In this document: piece by piece, positions 48,687 through 58,478 of the stretch
How the letters are laid out: each line of letters starts with the position of its first letter
How positions within the stretch are numbered: position 1 is the first letter of the stretch
Made by a program: the position numbers and the translations under genes
NCBI GenBank assembly: GCA_001970955.1
Contig: MPUH01000281.1
Coordinates: 1-64,000 of the forward strand
Reading direction: 5' to 3'
DNA from: Stentor coeruleus
Taxonomy: Eukaryota > Ciliophora > Heterotrichea > Heterotrichida > Stentoridae
DNA: 64,000 nucleotides
Notes under the pieces: generated by a model
The model's input: the letters and a program-made list of their open reading frames with translations, nothing else
Database searches by the model: none
Told to the model about the DNA's origin: nothing

Positions 48687-49013
48687 TTATGGGTTGTTTT
48701 CAATGAAATTTTTGATTCTAGCCAATAATTCCTCTTTAGCCTTAGCTGGTACTGTAGCTCTTGCTCTAGGTTTTAGTTCTTCTACTAAATCAGGGACTGT
48801 TATTCTATCAAGTCCTTTATTTCTTATAAGTTCTAATTAGTTTTTACCTTTGCAATAGTTTTTAAGTTCATCTTTCCAGCCACTTTCTACCAGTTTTTGC
48901 CTTAAATATTCTAAAAGCCTTTCTTTTTCTCCAGTTTCAATTAGTTTCTGTTCAATTGCAGCTTTTCTTTGCTGGAGGTTCAACTCGTTTTGGTTCCTAC
49001 GTAATATTTACAT
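48687..49013 (-). CDS. ENY2: ENY2/Sus1 transcription and mRNA-export factor, two 15-nt introns
   Basis: A 98-residue protein (metazoan ENY2 101), coded by 49012-49013, 48848-48996 and 48687-48832 on the minus strand. It reads [19 protein letters not shown] and then [58 protein letters not shown] and [13 protein letters not shown], matching ENY2 from end to end. The first intron (48997-49011) splits the start codon itself (AT|G). The second lies in Cys-Lys-Glu. ENY2 is part of the SAGA deubiquitinase module and of TREX-2. It lies 19 bp downstream of the membrane protein gene on the same strand. Confidence 0.93.
48833..48847 (-). other. 15-nt intron 2, ENY2
   Basis: On the minus strand GTAAAAACTAATTAG, matching GTAA-N5-A-N3-AG. 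It holds an in-frame TAA and TAG. Splicing restores CKELIRNKG. Confidence 0.93.
48997..49011 (-). other. 15-nt intron 1, ENY2, inside the start codon
   Basis: On the minus strand GTAAATATTACGTAG, preceded by AT and followed by G, so the ATG exists only after splicing. Unspliced, the ATG is followed directly by TAA. Confidence 0.85.
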
Positions 49014-49032
49014 TTTTATAGCGGTTATTTAG

Positions 49033-49857
49033 TTAAAGACTTGAAGCTGGAGAAATGTTAGGGGAATCGGTTTTTTTGAAACGGTAAGCTAGGGTGACTC
49101 CTGCTGCTATCGCACTTAAGGCGAAGGAATAAAGGTCAAATGCTGAGAAAAGGGTTATTTTTCCTTTTTTGACCATTTCAAAATTCGCAATTACTCCGAT
49201 GAGGCTGCCAATAGCTATAACAATCCCGAAAGCTATCGTAAGAATTCTATAAAGCTTTCCTCTATGGATTTTCTTCTTAATAAAACTTATGATAAACAGA
49301 GTTATCAAGATACCCCAAACCACTATTATAATCATACTATACCACGAAAGCAGCCTTCTAGCAGAAGCTATGGTGAAAATGTCGCTAAGTTCTTCACATC
49401 TTTGAAAATCATATACAATAACACTTATCAATAAAGTTGACATCAAAGGTGAGTAGAATGCTCCAACTTTTGGAAAAGTATGTTTTTTCGCTACAAATTT
49501 GTAAAGATTCATAATTTTTCTTATCATAAACACAACAGTAAACACAATCCTCAGCGTATATCCAACAGTAGTCCATGCTATGACAGAAACCCTGTCGATT
49601 TTTTCACTGCATTGTGTCTCCCAGCTTTCCATATAATGTAAATGCGCATTCAAAGTTGCAGAGGCAAAAAAACACATATCCGCTAAAAGAAGACAATGCC
49701 CGAATGCCCCTTTAATATCTTTAGCAAGTGAATGTTGAAAGTCTTCTGAAGAATCAAGCATTTTTTTATAAATTATCTGATTAATGCTGTACATATAAGT
49801 TGTTGCTAATTGATTAGGGAATATTTTTTTAGGTTGTTTTAATATGAAAAAATTCAT
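49033..49857 (-). CDS. Multi-pass membrane protein, unknown
   Basis: Up to 274 residues; a start at the later Met (MLDSSEDFQHS, about residue 33) is equally likely. About six hydrophobic spans: near 57-72, 92-112, 134-150, 173-192, 205-222 and 240-258 (MIIIVVWGILITLFIISFI is the clearest). Basic loops (KKKIHRGK, RFKK) suggest a cytoplasmic C-terminus. There are no transporter or channel signatures I recognise. Same strand as ENY2, 19 bp away. Confidence 0.7.
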   Translation of the reverse strand: MNFFILKQPKKIFPNQLATTYMYSINQIIYKKMLDSSEDFQHSLAKDIKGAFGHCLLLADMCFFASATLNAHLHYMESWETQCSEKIDRVSVIAWTTVGYTLRIVFTVVFMIRKIMNLYKFVAKKHTFPKVGAFYSPLMSTLLISVIVYDFQRCEELSDIFTIASARRLLSWYSMIIIVVWGILITLFIISFIKKKIHRGKLYRILTIAFGIVIAIGSLIGVIANFEMVKKGKITLFSAFDLYSFALSAIAAGVTLAYRFKKTDSPNISPASSL

Positions 49858-50353
49858 ACAGCTCTTTTGCTAGTAAATAATTAGTTAAAATTCTCTATAA
49901 CTAAGCAAATCTGGTCAAAGAAAATTAAATTTTGTATACATTTTATTTTCACTCATAAATACTATATATATAGAACATGTCTAAAATACTATAAAATCTC
50001 ATAAATTTAATAAACCATTTCATATAATCCAACACCTATACTCTATCATTCAAAAACCCTTTCCCCATCCAAAACAATAAATAACCTTTTTCATAAAACC
50101 TTCATCCAAAACCATAAAATTCCCAACACATTATAATAATCTAAATCATTTCCACCAATAAAAAAATCTCTATTTCTCCTCCAAAACCCAAAACCCATAA
50201 TCCTAACCCCATTCTCTAAATAAAAAAATTCCAAAACCCTCATCATATTTTACACTATATTTTTCCACCTAAAAAAAGTTCACACTTTCAAAATCCATCC
50301 TCCAAAACCTATTACCAAATGTCATAATAACCTAAAAAATCCTATATAATAAA
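49858..50353. other. Divergent promoter region, strongly G-depleted
   Basis: No gene. From about 49980 to 50350 the plus strand is rich in C, A and T and has almost no G. It lies directly upstream of the plus-strand RING-MORN gene. Confidence 0.6.
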
Positions 50354-51619
50354 ATGGGTTTTGAAATTGAAAGATTTGTCGATAAAGTACCTCACTCATT
50401 TATCTGTCTAATCTGCCATGAAGTAGTTCGTAATGCTAAAGAATGCTCCTTATGTGAAAGTCTTTTTTGCACAGACTGTATCACAGCATGTTTAGAACAA
50501 AATGGGTACATCTGTCCAAATCGATGTGAAAAATCTGAAATGCAACGTCCAGGAAGGATAGTCCGAACAAATCTTGATGATTTACTTATAAGATGCAAAT
50601 ACGCTAGAAATGGATGTGGAAAAGTAGATAGACTAGGTAGGATTGAAGTCCATGAATTAGATGAATGTACATTTAATTGTGATATAAAAAAATGCGCCAA
50701 TCCTATTTGCAACAAAAAAGAAGCTGTAGAAAGTATGATGCTTTTTATAACCCCAGAAAGATTATCATCATCAGATTTGTATGTATGTTCAATAAAATGT
50801 GCTGCAACTTTAGATTTCCAATTGATATTAAATACTTCAAAAACCCAAGAGGAAATGCTTAGAAAGCTCCAAGCAAGGTTTATGGAAAATCTTCAATCTT
50901 TAGTATCGATGAATTTGCCAATATCTTCATTTTATGAAGAAGAACTTGATAGATCTCTAACTGTATTTTGCCCTAATAGGATTATAAAAGATTCAGTAGA
51001 ATTGCCAGATGGATCAACTTATATTGGGCAATGGTCTACTGATGGACGAATTGAAGGTGTTGGGGTACAAGCTTGGCAAGATGGGGCTAAATATTCAGGA
51101 GAGTTTTTAAATGGAGAAAAACATGGTTTTGGGACTAAGACAACAAGTAATGGGCAAAGCTATTCAGGTTTCTGGAGACATAATAATAGATCTGGACATG
51201 GAACTTATAATTGGCCAAGTGGGTCAAGTTATACTGGTAATTTCAAACATGGGGATAATCATGGCTGGGGTAAATATACTTGGCATAATGGGAAAATATA
51301 TGAAGGTGAATATAAAAATGATGAAAAAGAAGGCTTTGGGGCTATGATGTTTCCTGATGGAAGAAGATATGTTGGGGAATGGAAACATAATATGCATCAT
51401 GGGAAAGGAATTTTGACAAATAATGATGGAAGTGAATATCATGGAGAATTTGCTGATGATATGAAACATGGATATGGAATTATGAAATACCCTGATAATT
51501 CAAAACATATTGGGTATTGGGAATTAGACAAACTTAATGGAATTGTTTATTTTATAACTAAAGATCAGAGAAAAGAAGTTCAGATATGGAGAAATGGGCA
51601 GAGGATAAATTTGGAGTAA
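50354..51619 (+). CDS. RING / TRAF-finger / MORN-repeat fusion protein
   Basis: A 421-residue protein. Residues about 16-60 form a RING-type finger (FICLICHEVVRNAKECSLC, ESLFCTDCITACLEQ, YICPNRC), and 75-115 a TRAF-type finger (RCKYARNGCGKVDRLG...HELDEC). After a helical linker (EEMLRKLQARFMENLQSL), about eight MORN repeats run from residue 215 to the end (for example YSGEFLNGEKHGFGTK, YEGEYKNDEKEGFGAM). The finger pair resembles TRAF or SIAH-like ubiquitin ligases; the MORN part may tether it to membrane or cortex. Ubiquitin ligase activity is inference. Ends in GQRINLE. Not acylated at the N-terminus, unlike its MORN neighbours. Confidence 0.85.
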   Translation: MGFEIERFVDKVPHSFICLICHEVVRNAKECSLCESLFCTDCITACLEQNGYICPNRCEKSEMQRPGRIVRTNLDDLLIRCKYARNGCGKVDRLGRIEVHELDECTFNCDIKKCANPICNKKEAVESMMLFITPERLSSSDLYVCSIKCAATLDFQLILNTSKTQEEMLRKLQARFMENLQSLVSMNLPISSFYEEELDRSLTVFCPNRIIKDSVELPDGSTYIGQWSTDGRIEGVGVQAWQDGAKYSGEFLNGEKHGFGTKTTSNGQSYSGFWRHNNRSGHGTYNWPSGSSYTGNFKHGDNHGWGKYTWHNGKIYEGEYKNDEKEGFGAMMFPDGRRYVGEWKHNMHHGKGILTNNDGSEYHGEFADDMKHGYGIMKYPDNSKHIGYWELDKLNGIVYFITKDQRKEVQIWRNGQRINLE

Positions 51620-51941
51620 AAGAAACTTGTTTTAATAACAATTTTATTATATAAGAGATGGGCTTTTTTTGATTATAATAAGAGGTGATTTTAGTGGGAT
51701 AATAAATTGGAAGATTATAAGGAAGGATGTTAGGATAGGATTTTAGGAAGATAGTTTTGAGTTGTGTATATGATTTTTTAAGAGAAAAGTTTGGTGTTTA
51801 TTTGGTAAATTGGTTGAGATATTAAGTTTGTAGGATAATCATATCTTTGAATGTGAAATATAGTTGATAAAATTCTATATTGTTTTATCAGCTAATCATT
51901 TTTAAATCTAAGCTTTGCAGATAAGTTAGCACTTATTGTAA
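51620..51941. other. Intergenic spacer
   Basis: No gene. The first 180 bases are G-rich and C-poor on the plus strand (3' flank), then the composition evens out before the next plus-strand gene. Confidence 0.5.
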
Positions 51942-52931
51942 ATGGGGAGCTGCAACTGTGTATCCATCAATGAAGAACCTAATGTAAACCTTTATAACTA
52001 TCCATCAAGACAAGAAAAAGAACTTCTAGGCAGCTATATAGAAATAAAACTACCTAACAATGAAGAATATGCTCAAGCTATAGTCAGAGGATATATAACA
52101 AGAAGGAAGCTTAAAAAGAGAATTCCTTTTCTTCAAAAAACTACTGATTATATTGATATAACTAACTATATACCAGAAAATATAATAACGGTATTGAAAA
52201 ATTATAATCAACCCTTGGCAATAGTTGATGGGCAGATTATCAAAGAAGATGATGGAAGTCTATATATAGGCAAATGGAAAAATAATAGAATCAATGGAAA
52301 AGGGTTGATGATAAAAGACAACACGTATTTTCAAGGAGAATTTAAAGATGGGGTCATATACGGCAAAGGGATGATGATCCAAAACAATGGAAACACATAT
52401 ATTGGGGATTTCTACAACGGAAAATATCATGGATATGGCGAATATGTTATAAAAGATACTAACTATACATTTGAAGGCCAATGGGTTAATGGAAAACAGG
52501 ATGGCAAAGGTATAGAAAAGTGGCAAGACGGAGCAATTTGCACGGCTGAATTTGCTGATGGGGTGAAAAATGGTCATGGGAAGTTTATTTGGGCAGATGG
52601 ATCTGTGTATGAAGGAGATTTTTTTATGAACCGGCTAGAAGGGAATGGTTGTTATAAGTGGTTTGATGGAAGGGAGTATAGAGGAGAGTGGAAAAATAGT
52701 AAAATGCATGGAAAAGGAGTGTTTACATGGGATGATGGAAGGAAATATGAAGGAGAATATGTTAGTGATAAAAAAGAAGGATATGGAGTTTTCACTTGGG
52801 AAAACGGGAAAATATATGATGGTCAATGGAAAAATGGAAAACAACATGGAATAGCTACATTACAACAGCCAGGAAAGAAAATTAGAAAGGCTGAATGGAG
52901 AAATGGGAAACGAATAAGATGGATAGAATAA
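51942..52931 (+). CDS. Acylated MORN-repeat protein with IQ-like motif, copy 2
   Basis: A 329-residue paralogue of 47483-48478 with the same start pattern (MGSCNC, Gly2 plus Cys4/Cys6), the IQ-like AQAIVRGYITRRKLKKR, an ITNYIPENIITVLKN segment matching the other copy, and about ten MORN repeats ending RKAEWRNGKRIRWIE. The two copies sit 3.5 kb apart in the same orientation, with the RING-MORN gene, ENY2 and a membrane protein gene between. Local duplication is the likely origin. Confidence 0.9.
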   Translation: MGSCNCVSINEEPNVNLYNYPSRQEKELLGSYIEIKLPNNEEYAQAIVRGYITRRKLKKRIPFLQKTTDYIDITNYIPENIITVLKNYNQPLAIVDGQIIKEDDGSLYIGKWKNNRINGKGLMIKDNTYFQGEFKDGVIYGKGMMIQNNGNTYIGDFYNGKYHGYGEYVIKDTNYTFEGQWVNGKQDGKGIEKWQDGAICTAEFADGVKNGHGKFIWADGSVYEGDFFMNRLEGNGCYKWFDGREYRGEWKNSKMHGKGVFTWDDGRKYEGEYVSDKKEGYGVFTWENGKIYDGQWKNGKQHGIATLQQPGKKIRKAEWRNGKRIRWIE

Positions 52932-53763
52932 TACTTTACTTTTAAACTTTTAGTCTATAATAATATATGAAAGTTTATGTTTTTTATACAAGGTTATTTA
53001 GTTACTATGTAGTTTATGATTATTGTGGATTATAAGTAAAGTTTGGTTGTATTTAAGGTTGTGAAATTTTGAAATTTTATGGTATGTTTTATTTGGAGTG
53101 TTACTAGGTTGTAATTGATATATTGATGTATATTATAGCAAAATGCCTATGAGTTTGCTTTTGAGTAAGTGCTCTAGATTTATAGTTTTATATTCTAGTT
53201 TAAATAGGGTGATTTATGATACTTATTTAGTTATTGAAGATCTTGTCCAAGTATTTTTCTTTTTAAATAACTAATGAATTAAATTTAAGCTTTGATTAGT
53301 CAGATACAATTTGGATGCTAGATGTTCTTGGCTTTAAGTTTTTTACAGTATTTGATGAACCAGTAAAGTGAATTAAGTAAAGCAGATTAATAAGTAGCGA
53401 AATAATAGTATTTAGTATAAGTATAGCTAGCATGAACTTGATGATAATTAAATTGATATTTTAATGTTAATTTTTACATCCAAAAAAATTGAAATTATCC
53501 TTCACTGCAAAAAATATAGTACATAACACCCCAAAATCATGAGTAATCCTATCGAAAATCAATACACCCTATAAAAAACCCTTTAATCATACAACATTAT
53601 ATACCCAACTTCATGTAAGAATCTTAAAAAAAAAAAAAATTTTACCTAACATAAACCCTATATACCATCATCCTAGAGTTTTTATTATAATACTGATAAG
53701 GTTTTAAAAAAATTCTAATTCTATATCTAAAAAACATATAAAGATCATTGCTAATATTTTTAT
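52932..53763. other. Convergent spacer
   Basis: Between two 3' ends (plus gene on the left, minus gene on the right). No gene recognised. An 18-codon frame near 53315-53370 is not supported by anything else. Confidence 0.5.
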
Positions 53764-54192
53764 CTATTTCTTTAAAAGTTTGATTTGTTTTTGGACTGCT
53801 TCTCTTTTGAGACGTTCACTATCGATTTGTTGCTTGAGTTCATTGATATATTTTTTATTATGCTTGTTAGCATAAACCTTCCTCTTTTTAAGATCATGTG
53901 CTGATCGGGATGATATTGGCCTTTGAGCTTTTAACTGTTCGATTTTCGCAGGTTCTAAAAATGCATTTTTTATTGGTTTCGTGCCTCCAAAGGTATAAGC
54001 CAAGCTGAAATCCAGAGTTTTATAGTTCTTTGGCTCAATATCTTGGTTAGAATTAGGGAATGGAGACCTTGAAGATGGGGCTGGAGAATAAAAGAAACTT
54101 CCTGTGGTTTTATAAAAATTATCGGCTCTAGTTCGTTCTTGACCTACTCTTTGCTGCCAAGCTAGGTGCTCAGAATGATAGCTCAATGACAT
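53764..54192 (-). CDS. Small basic protein with C-terminal coiled coil, unknown
   Basis: A 142-residue protein. The first 100 residues are probably unstructured and rich in Ser/Pro/Tyr (SFFYSPAPSSRSPFPNS), with a conserved-looking NYKTLDFSLAYTFGG. The end is a basic coiled coil (YINELKQQIDSERLKREAVQKQIK). The style is like small microtubule-associated ciliary proteins of ciliates; no family assigned. It is divergent from the EF-hand gene 208 bp away. Confidence 0.65.
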   Translation of the reverse strand: MSLSYHSEHLAWQQRVGQERTRADNFYKTTGSFFYSPAPSSRSPFPNSNQDIEPKNYKTLDFSLAYTFGGTKPIKNAFLEPAKIEQLKAQRPISSRSAHDLKKRKVYANKHNKKYINELKQQIDSERLKREAVQKQIKLLKK

Positions 54193-54400
54193 TTATTGAT
54201 TATAACATAAAGCATTTGATTGATTTAGTATAAAAGTTGCAAAAAATGGTATAAAAATCGTAAATTTTTCAGAGGATTAAAGGGCAGAGAATAAGATTTT
54301 TTTATTTCAATATAGATTACTTTGTATATCGATTTATAATAATTTTATTTATGTTTAAGATGAAGTTTTTGGGTAGAAATACCCTCACGGTTATATAAAT

Positions 54401-54976
54401 ATGTCGGAAAAAAAGAAGTCACCTGACGAGCTGCTGGAAGAAGTGACCATACATCAGGTAGAGAGAGAAGCCCTGGACCGAGTATTTAGCACATTTGTCA
54501 GCAAGTCTGAAGATCCGAGAGCATTGGATAACTGTGTCAAGTTTGGTTGGCAAGAAGTATACCAAGTACTAAAAGAACTTGGAAGCCCTATGAGTAAGCA
54601 AGATGTCCAGTTGATGATTTGGGAAGTTGACGAAGATCTCGATACATACGTTTCTAAAGAGGAATTCGAAATCATGTATAAGCGCTGTGTTAGTGATAAA
54701 ACCGGGCTTGAGCCAAGAAAACTGTTTAATTTAGTGCAGTTCATGATGTTTGATAAGAATAACCTGAAAAGTATCACTGTTGAAGATACGTTAGAACTTA
54801 TTTATGTTAGGTATGGCATGGAACATCTTGAAAAGGAAATCCAAGCACTGTTTGGGGCTGATGAGAAACAGCCAGATGGAACTGAAAAACGAATTACTTT
54901 TGCCCAGTACCTTGAGCAGATCAACGCTAAGAATATCCAGAAACGCAAAAAGAAAGCATCTAGAAGAGGTAAATAG
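54401..54976 (+). CDS. EF-hand protein, probably axonemal
   Basis: A 191-residue protein with one good EF-hand: loop D77-E-D79-L-D81-T-Y-V-S-K-E-E88, all calcium ligands present. A degenerate second loop is at D118-K-N-N-L-K. The preceding helix (FGWQEVYQVLKELGSPMSKQDVQLMIWEV) is typical of calmodulin-like pairs. The basic tail KRKKKASRRGK is suited to binding microtubules or acidic partners. It resembles small EF-hand proteins of the axoneme, but the exact family is not certain. Less AT-rich than its surroundings. Confidence 0.75.
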   Translation: MSEKKKSPDELLEEVTIHQVEREALDRVFSTFVSKSEDPRALDNCVKFGWQEVYQVLKELGSPMSKQDVQLMIWEVDEDLDTYVSKEEFEIMYKRCVSDKTGLEPRKLFNLVQFMMFDKNNLKSITVEDTLELIYVRYGMEHLEKEIQALFGADEKQPDGTEKRITFAQYLEQINAKNIQKRKKKASRRGK

Positions 54977-55835
54977 TAATTTAATCTTACATAGTATTCT
55001 ATTTATAGTTTTTAAGTAAAGGATTTTATGATCAAATTGATTATTATTGAATTTCGATATGATTAAATGATAAAGTTATGTAAAATAAACTGATTTATGA
55101 ATTAATTTTCTATAAGGATTTTATAAGCGTTTTAATATGAGGAAATACAAGATTTTATCAAAAAAAATAGGTTTTTATTATGAGTTATTAACAAAAACTA
55201 TATAAATAGCTATAGTATTATGTTATTATATAATCATAATATAATTCTTTTATAAGTTTAAATTTTCATTTCCATCAGCACAGTTTTATTTGATTTCTCA
55301 GATGATATTTTCTTATACCCATATCATAATTGTAAGGAAATTTAAAAAAAATATTCTCCTTAGACAAAAACTAATATGGAAAAAGATTTTTTTTCTTGCT
55401 AATGAATAAGATTTTTTTTTTTCATGTAATAAGTGTTGGGGAGACTTTTTTTCCTATTTGATGGATTTATTAGAAAAATAAGATAATCTAAAAAATTAGA
55501 GAAAAGTTTTTTTGTTAAAAAGTAAAAAATAATTTTGTATACTGTCTGTTTGGAGAGATAAAAGCTTGGTTGGTAACTTTGATTTGATTAAGATAAAAGA
55601 ATATCAAAAATAAATTAGATGAAAAGTATTAATACAATTTCAGACATATTAAAATCCTACGTCATCTTTAAATTCAAACTTATAAAAATAAACACATCAG
55701 ATAGCCACAGTTTATCATATAAACAAGAGAAATATATAAATTTACCTTCTCTATAAACTCAAACCTAATATCTAAATAATAATTTTTCAAGTAATTCTAA
55801 ATACTTTAAATCAACTTCATTATAAATTTCATATA
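54977..55835. other. Intergenic spacer
   Basis: No gene. T-runs up to 10. The last 200 bases are C-rich and G-poor before the next plus-strand gene. Confidence 0.5.
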
Positions 55836-56775
55836 ATGGCTGAGCTAAACCAATTGTCTGTATTACAAAGTATAAAGCAGCGAATCCCATCATGGAATGA
55901 AGTAACTCTTCAAACAATCAAATTTACAATACTCACAGGAACATCCAACAAAGTTTACAAAGTTGAAACTTCACTTAAAATAACACCACAGATCATGATA
56001 TACAGAGTATTCGGCCCTAATGAAGTAACTGATAAAGCTAGAGAAAGGCGAATTTTCAATGCACTTTCCTCTCGAAACCTTTCAGCTAAAAACCTTTCTG
56101 AAACTGAGACTTGGAGACTTGAAGAATTCCTCGATAATTATCTTCCTATGACTACACCTGACTATTTTATCCTAGACAACATAAGGCAAATCTCACAGAA
56201 ATATAAAACTTTTCATAGTCTTGATATGACAAATACTGTAGATATTGATGAAAATATCCTTGAAAACAATATTGCAAAATGGAGAATTCTTGGGAAAAAA
56301 AAAGTTAGTTTATTAAAAAATCAAGACTATACAAACACTATTAATGAGCTATTAAATGATGAGACTTGGGATAAATGTCAAAATTTAATCCCTAGAACTT
56401 CTCCAATAGTTTTCTGCCATCTTGATCCAAGCTCATTTAATCTTTTATACAATAGGAAATTACATGATTTCTTTCTTATTGATTATGAGTTTTCTGGGTA
56501 TTGGCATAGAGGTATTGATTTCGCTTTAATGTTTACAGAAATCAAAATTGATTATGAAGTACAAGAANTGGGTTGAGGTTAAGATGCTTTTAATTTTAGG
56601 TCATTATATATGGGGTGTTTGGGATTTAGCTATGTGGAATGATCAAAAAACTGGGTTTGATTATATTGAGAATGCGGCTATGAGGTATAGAGAGTTTATT
56701 AAAGATTATGAGGAATTTGTCGAGAAGGGAGGAAGAGATTATCTTGTGAGAGTTTCAGAAAGACTTTTTAGGTAG
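55836..56775 (+). CDS. Choline/ethanolamine kinase family, copy 1 (interrupted by an assembly gap)
   Basis: Same family and near-identical sequence to the copy at 57327-58358. It starts MAELNQLSVLQSIKQRIPSWNEV and contains TGTSNKVYKV, IYRVFGPNEV, the catalytic loop CHLDPSSFNLLY and the metal-binding IDYEFSGYWHRGIDFALMFTE. At N 56568 the paralogue has 30 extra codons (PPYFKYYPEKQ and on), so the lone N stands for about 90 missing bases. The two open pieces are one gene whose frame cannot be followed across the N. The region after it (WVEVKMLLILGHYIWGVWDLAMW) matches the paralogue to the end. The gene is probably intact in the organism. Confidence 0.82.
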
Positions 56776-57326
56776 ATAAGATTAATAGTTGGTTGAAATT
56801 TAGAATTTTTTTATTGTTTTTGTTTTATTTAAGGAGTTATTGATGATAATGCCTTTTTTATATTTTAATCATTGTTGTTGGCCATATTTTTATACTGGTG
56901 TGATTTGGAGATATATGGGAAAGTGCAAATTATATTGGAATGTGGTTACTTTTAGAGGATGTAAAAAGAAGATTTATTTAATATTTATTCTAAATATATG
57001 ATCAATAGGAAAATAATAAAGATAAACAATAAAAAGCAATAATAAAATCTAAATACAATTAAAAAGCATAGTAATTAAGATAAATAAACTAAAATAATCA
57101 TGCAAATCAACCTAATTATGCATTAAAACCTAATTTTAAAAAATATTAAATTATCATCTTAATAATTTTATCCAGTTTTATATAAATCAAAAAACAAAAA
57201 CAGCAATTAAACTAATAAAATACAAATTTCACTGTGAATCCACTTTTTCTAATCAAATAAACTAAATCTTAAAAAATATTCCATATTCACTTTAATAAAT
57301 ACTACTGTATTATACAAAAACACTTA
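56776..57326. other. Intergenic spacer between choline kinase paralogues
   Basis: No gene. G-rich on the plus strand just after copy 1, then G-poor and A-rich from about 57000 to the start of copy 2: a clear skew switch between two same-strand genes. Confidence 0.55.
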
Positions 57327-58358
57327 ATGGCTGAACTAAGTGAAAATCTTGCATTGCAGTATATTAAACAGCAAATCCCATCATGGAATGAAGTTACTTC
57401 AGAAACAAGCATATTTACACTTCTTACGGGTACATCCAACAAAGTTTACAAAGTTCAATCCTCCCTCTTAATCACCCCACAGATAATCATTTTTAGAGTT
57501 TTCGGCCCCAATGAAATCACTGATAAAGTTAGAGAAAGGCGTATATTCAACGCCCTTTCCACTCAAAACCTTTCAGCTAAAAACCTTTCTGAAACTGAGA
57601 CTTGGAGACTTGAAGAATTCCTCGAAAATTACCTCCCTATGACTACACCTGACTATTTTTCCTCAGACAATATAAGGCAAATTTCTCAGAAATTTAAAGC
57701 TTTTCATAGTCTTGATATGACAAATATTGTCGATATAGATGAAAACATACTTGAAAAAAATATTGCAAAATGGCGAATTATTGGGAAAAACAAGCTAAGT
57801 TTACTAAAAAATCAAGACAGCATAAATACTCTTAATGAGCTATTAAATGATGAGACTTGGGATAAATGCCAAAATTTAATCCCTAGAACTTCTCCAATAG
57901 TTTTTTGTCATCTTGATCCAAACTCTTATAATCTTATTTATAATAGGAATTTACAGGATTTCTTTCTTATTGATTATGAGTTTTCTGGGTATTGTTATAG
58001 AGCTATTGATTTCTCTTTAATGTTTACAGAAATAAAATTTGATTTTGAAGTCCAAGAGCCACCTTATTTTAAGTATTATCCAGAAAAACAAGTTAGTGAT
58101 GAGATTATAAAAAGATATGTTTTAGAGTATGGAGAAGGAGCAGAAATGTGGATTGAGATTAAAATGCTTTTGATTTTAAGTCAATATTTATGGGCTGTAT
58201 GGGATTTAGCTATGTGGAATGATCAAAAAACTGGGTTTGATTATATTGAAAATGCGATTGTGAGGTTTAGAGAATTTATTAAAGATTATGAGGAATTTGT
58301 CAATAAGGGAGGGAGAGATTTTCTTGTTGAAGTTTCAAAAAAACTTTTTGGGATTTAA
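57327..58358 (+). CDS. Choline/ethanolamine kinase family, copy 2
   Basis: A 343-residue protein of the usual length. Signatures: LLTGTSNKVYKV (nucleotide loop), IIFRVFGPNEITDKVRERRIF (family V-x-x-R-x-x-G), KAFHSLDM, and the catalytic loop FCHLDPNSYNLIYNRNL. The loop corresponds to H-N-D-x-x-x-x-N-I of the family, with Asn replaced by Leu but Asp and the last Asn kept. The metal motif is IDYEFSGYCYRAIDFSLMFTE, and the C-terminus LWAVWDLAMW...FDYIENA. It phosphorylates choline or ethanolamine, the first step of the Kennedy pathway. The head-to-tail paralogue lies 551 bp upstream. Confidence 0.9.
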   Translation: MAELSENLALQYIKQQIPSWNEVTSETSIFTLLTGTSNKVYKVQSSLLITPQIIIFRVFGPNEITDKVRERRIFNALSTQNLSAKNLSETETWRLEEFLENYLPMTTPDYFSSDNIRQISQKFKAFHSLDMTNIVDIDENILEKNIAKWRIIGKNKLSLLKNQDSINTLNELLNDETWDKCQNLIPRTSPIVFCHLDPNSYNLIYNRNLQDFFLIDYEFSGYCYRAIDFSLMFTEIKFDFEVQEPPYFKYYPEKQVSDEIIKRYVLEYGEGAEMWIEIKMLLILSQYLWAVWDLAMWNDQKTGFDYIENAIVRFREFIKDYEEFVNKGGRDFLVEVSKKLFGI

Positions 58359-58478
58359 GATTACTATAATTTATATAAGCTTTAGGGGAATATAATAAAA
58401 TTAAAGTTTTGGTTTAATCCTCAAATTTCATAATCAACTTAATACTAATCTTATACAATTTATAATAAATACATCTGA

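Noticed and set aside
53315-53410. Small gene beginning MLDVLGFKFF with a possible 15-nt intron
   Set aside because: The candidate intron fits the pattern, but splicing leads at once to a stop, leaving only 16 codons.
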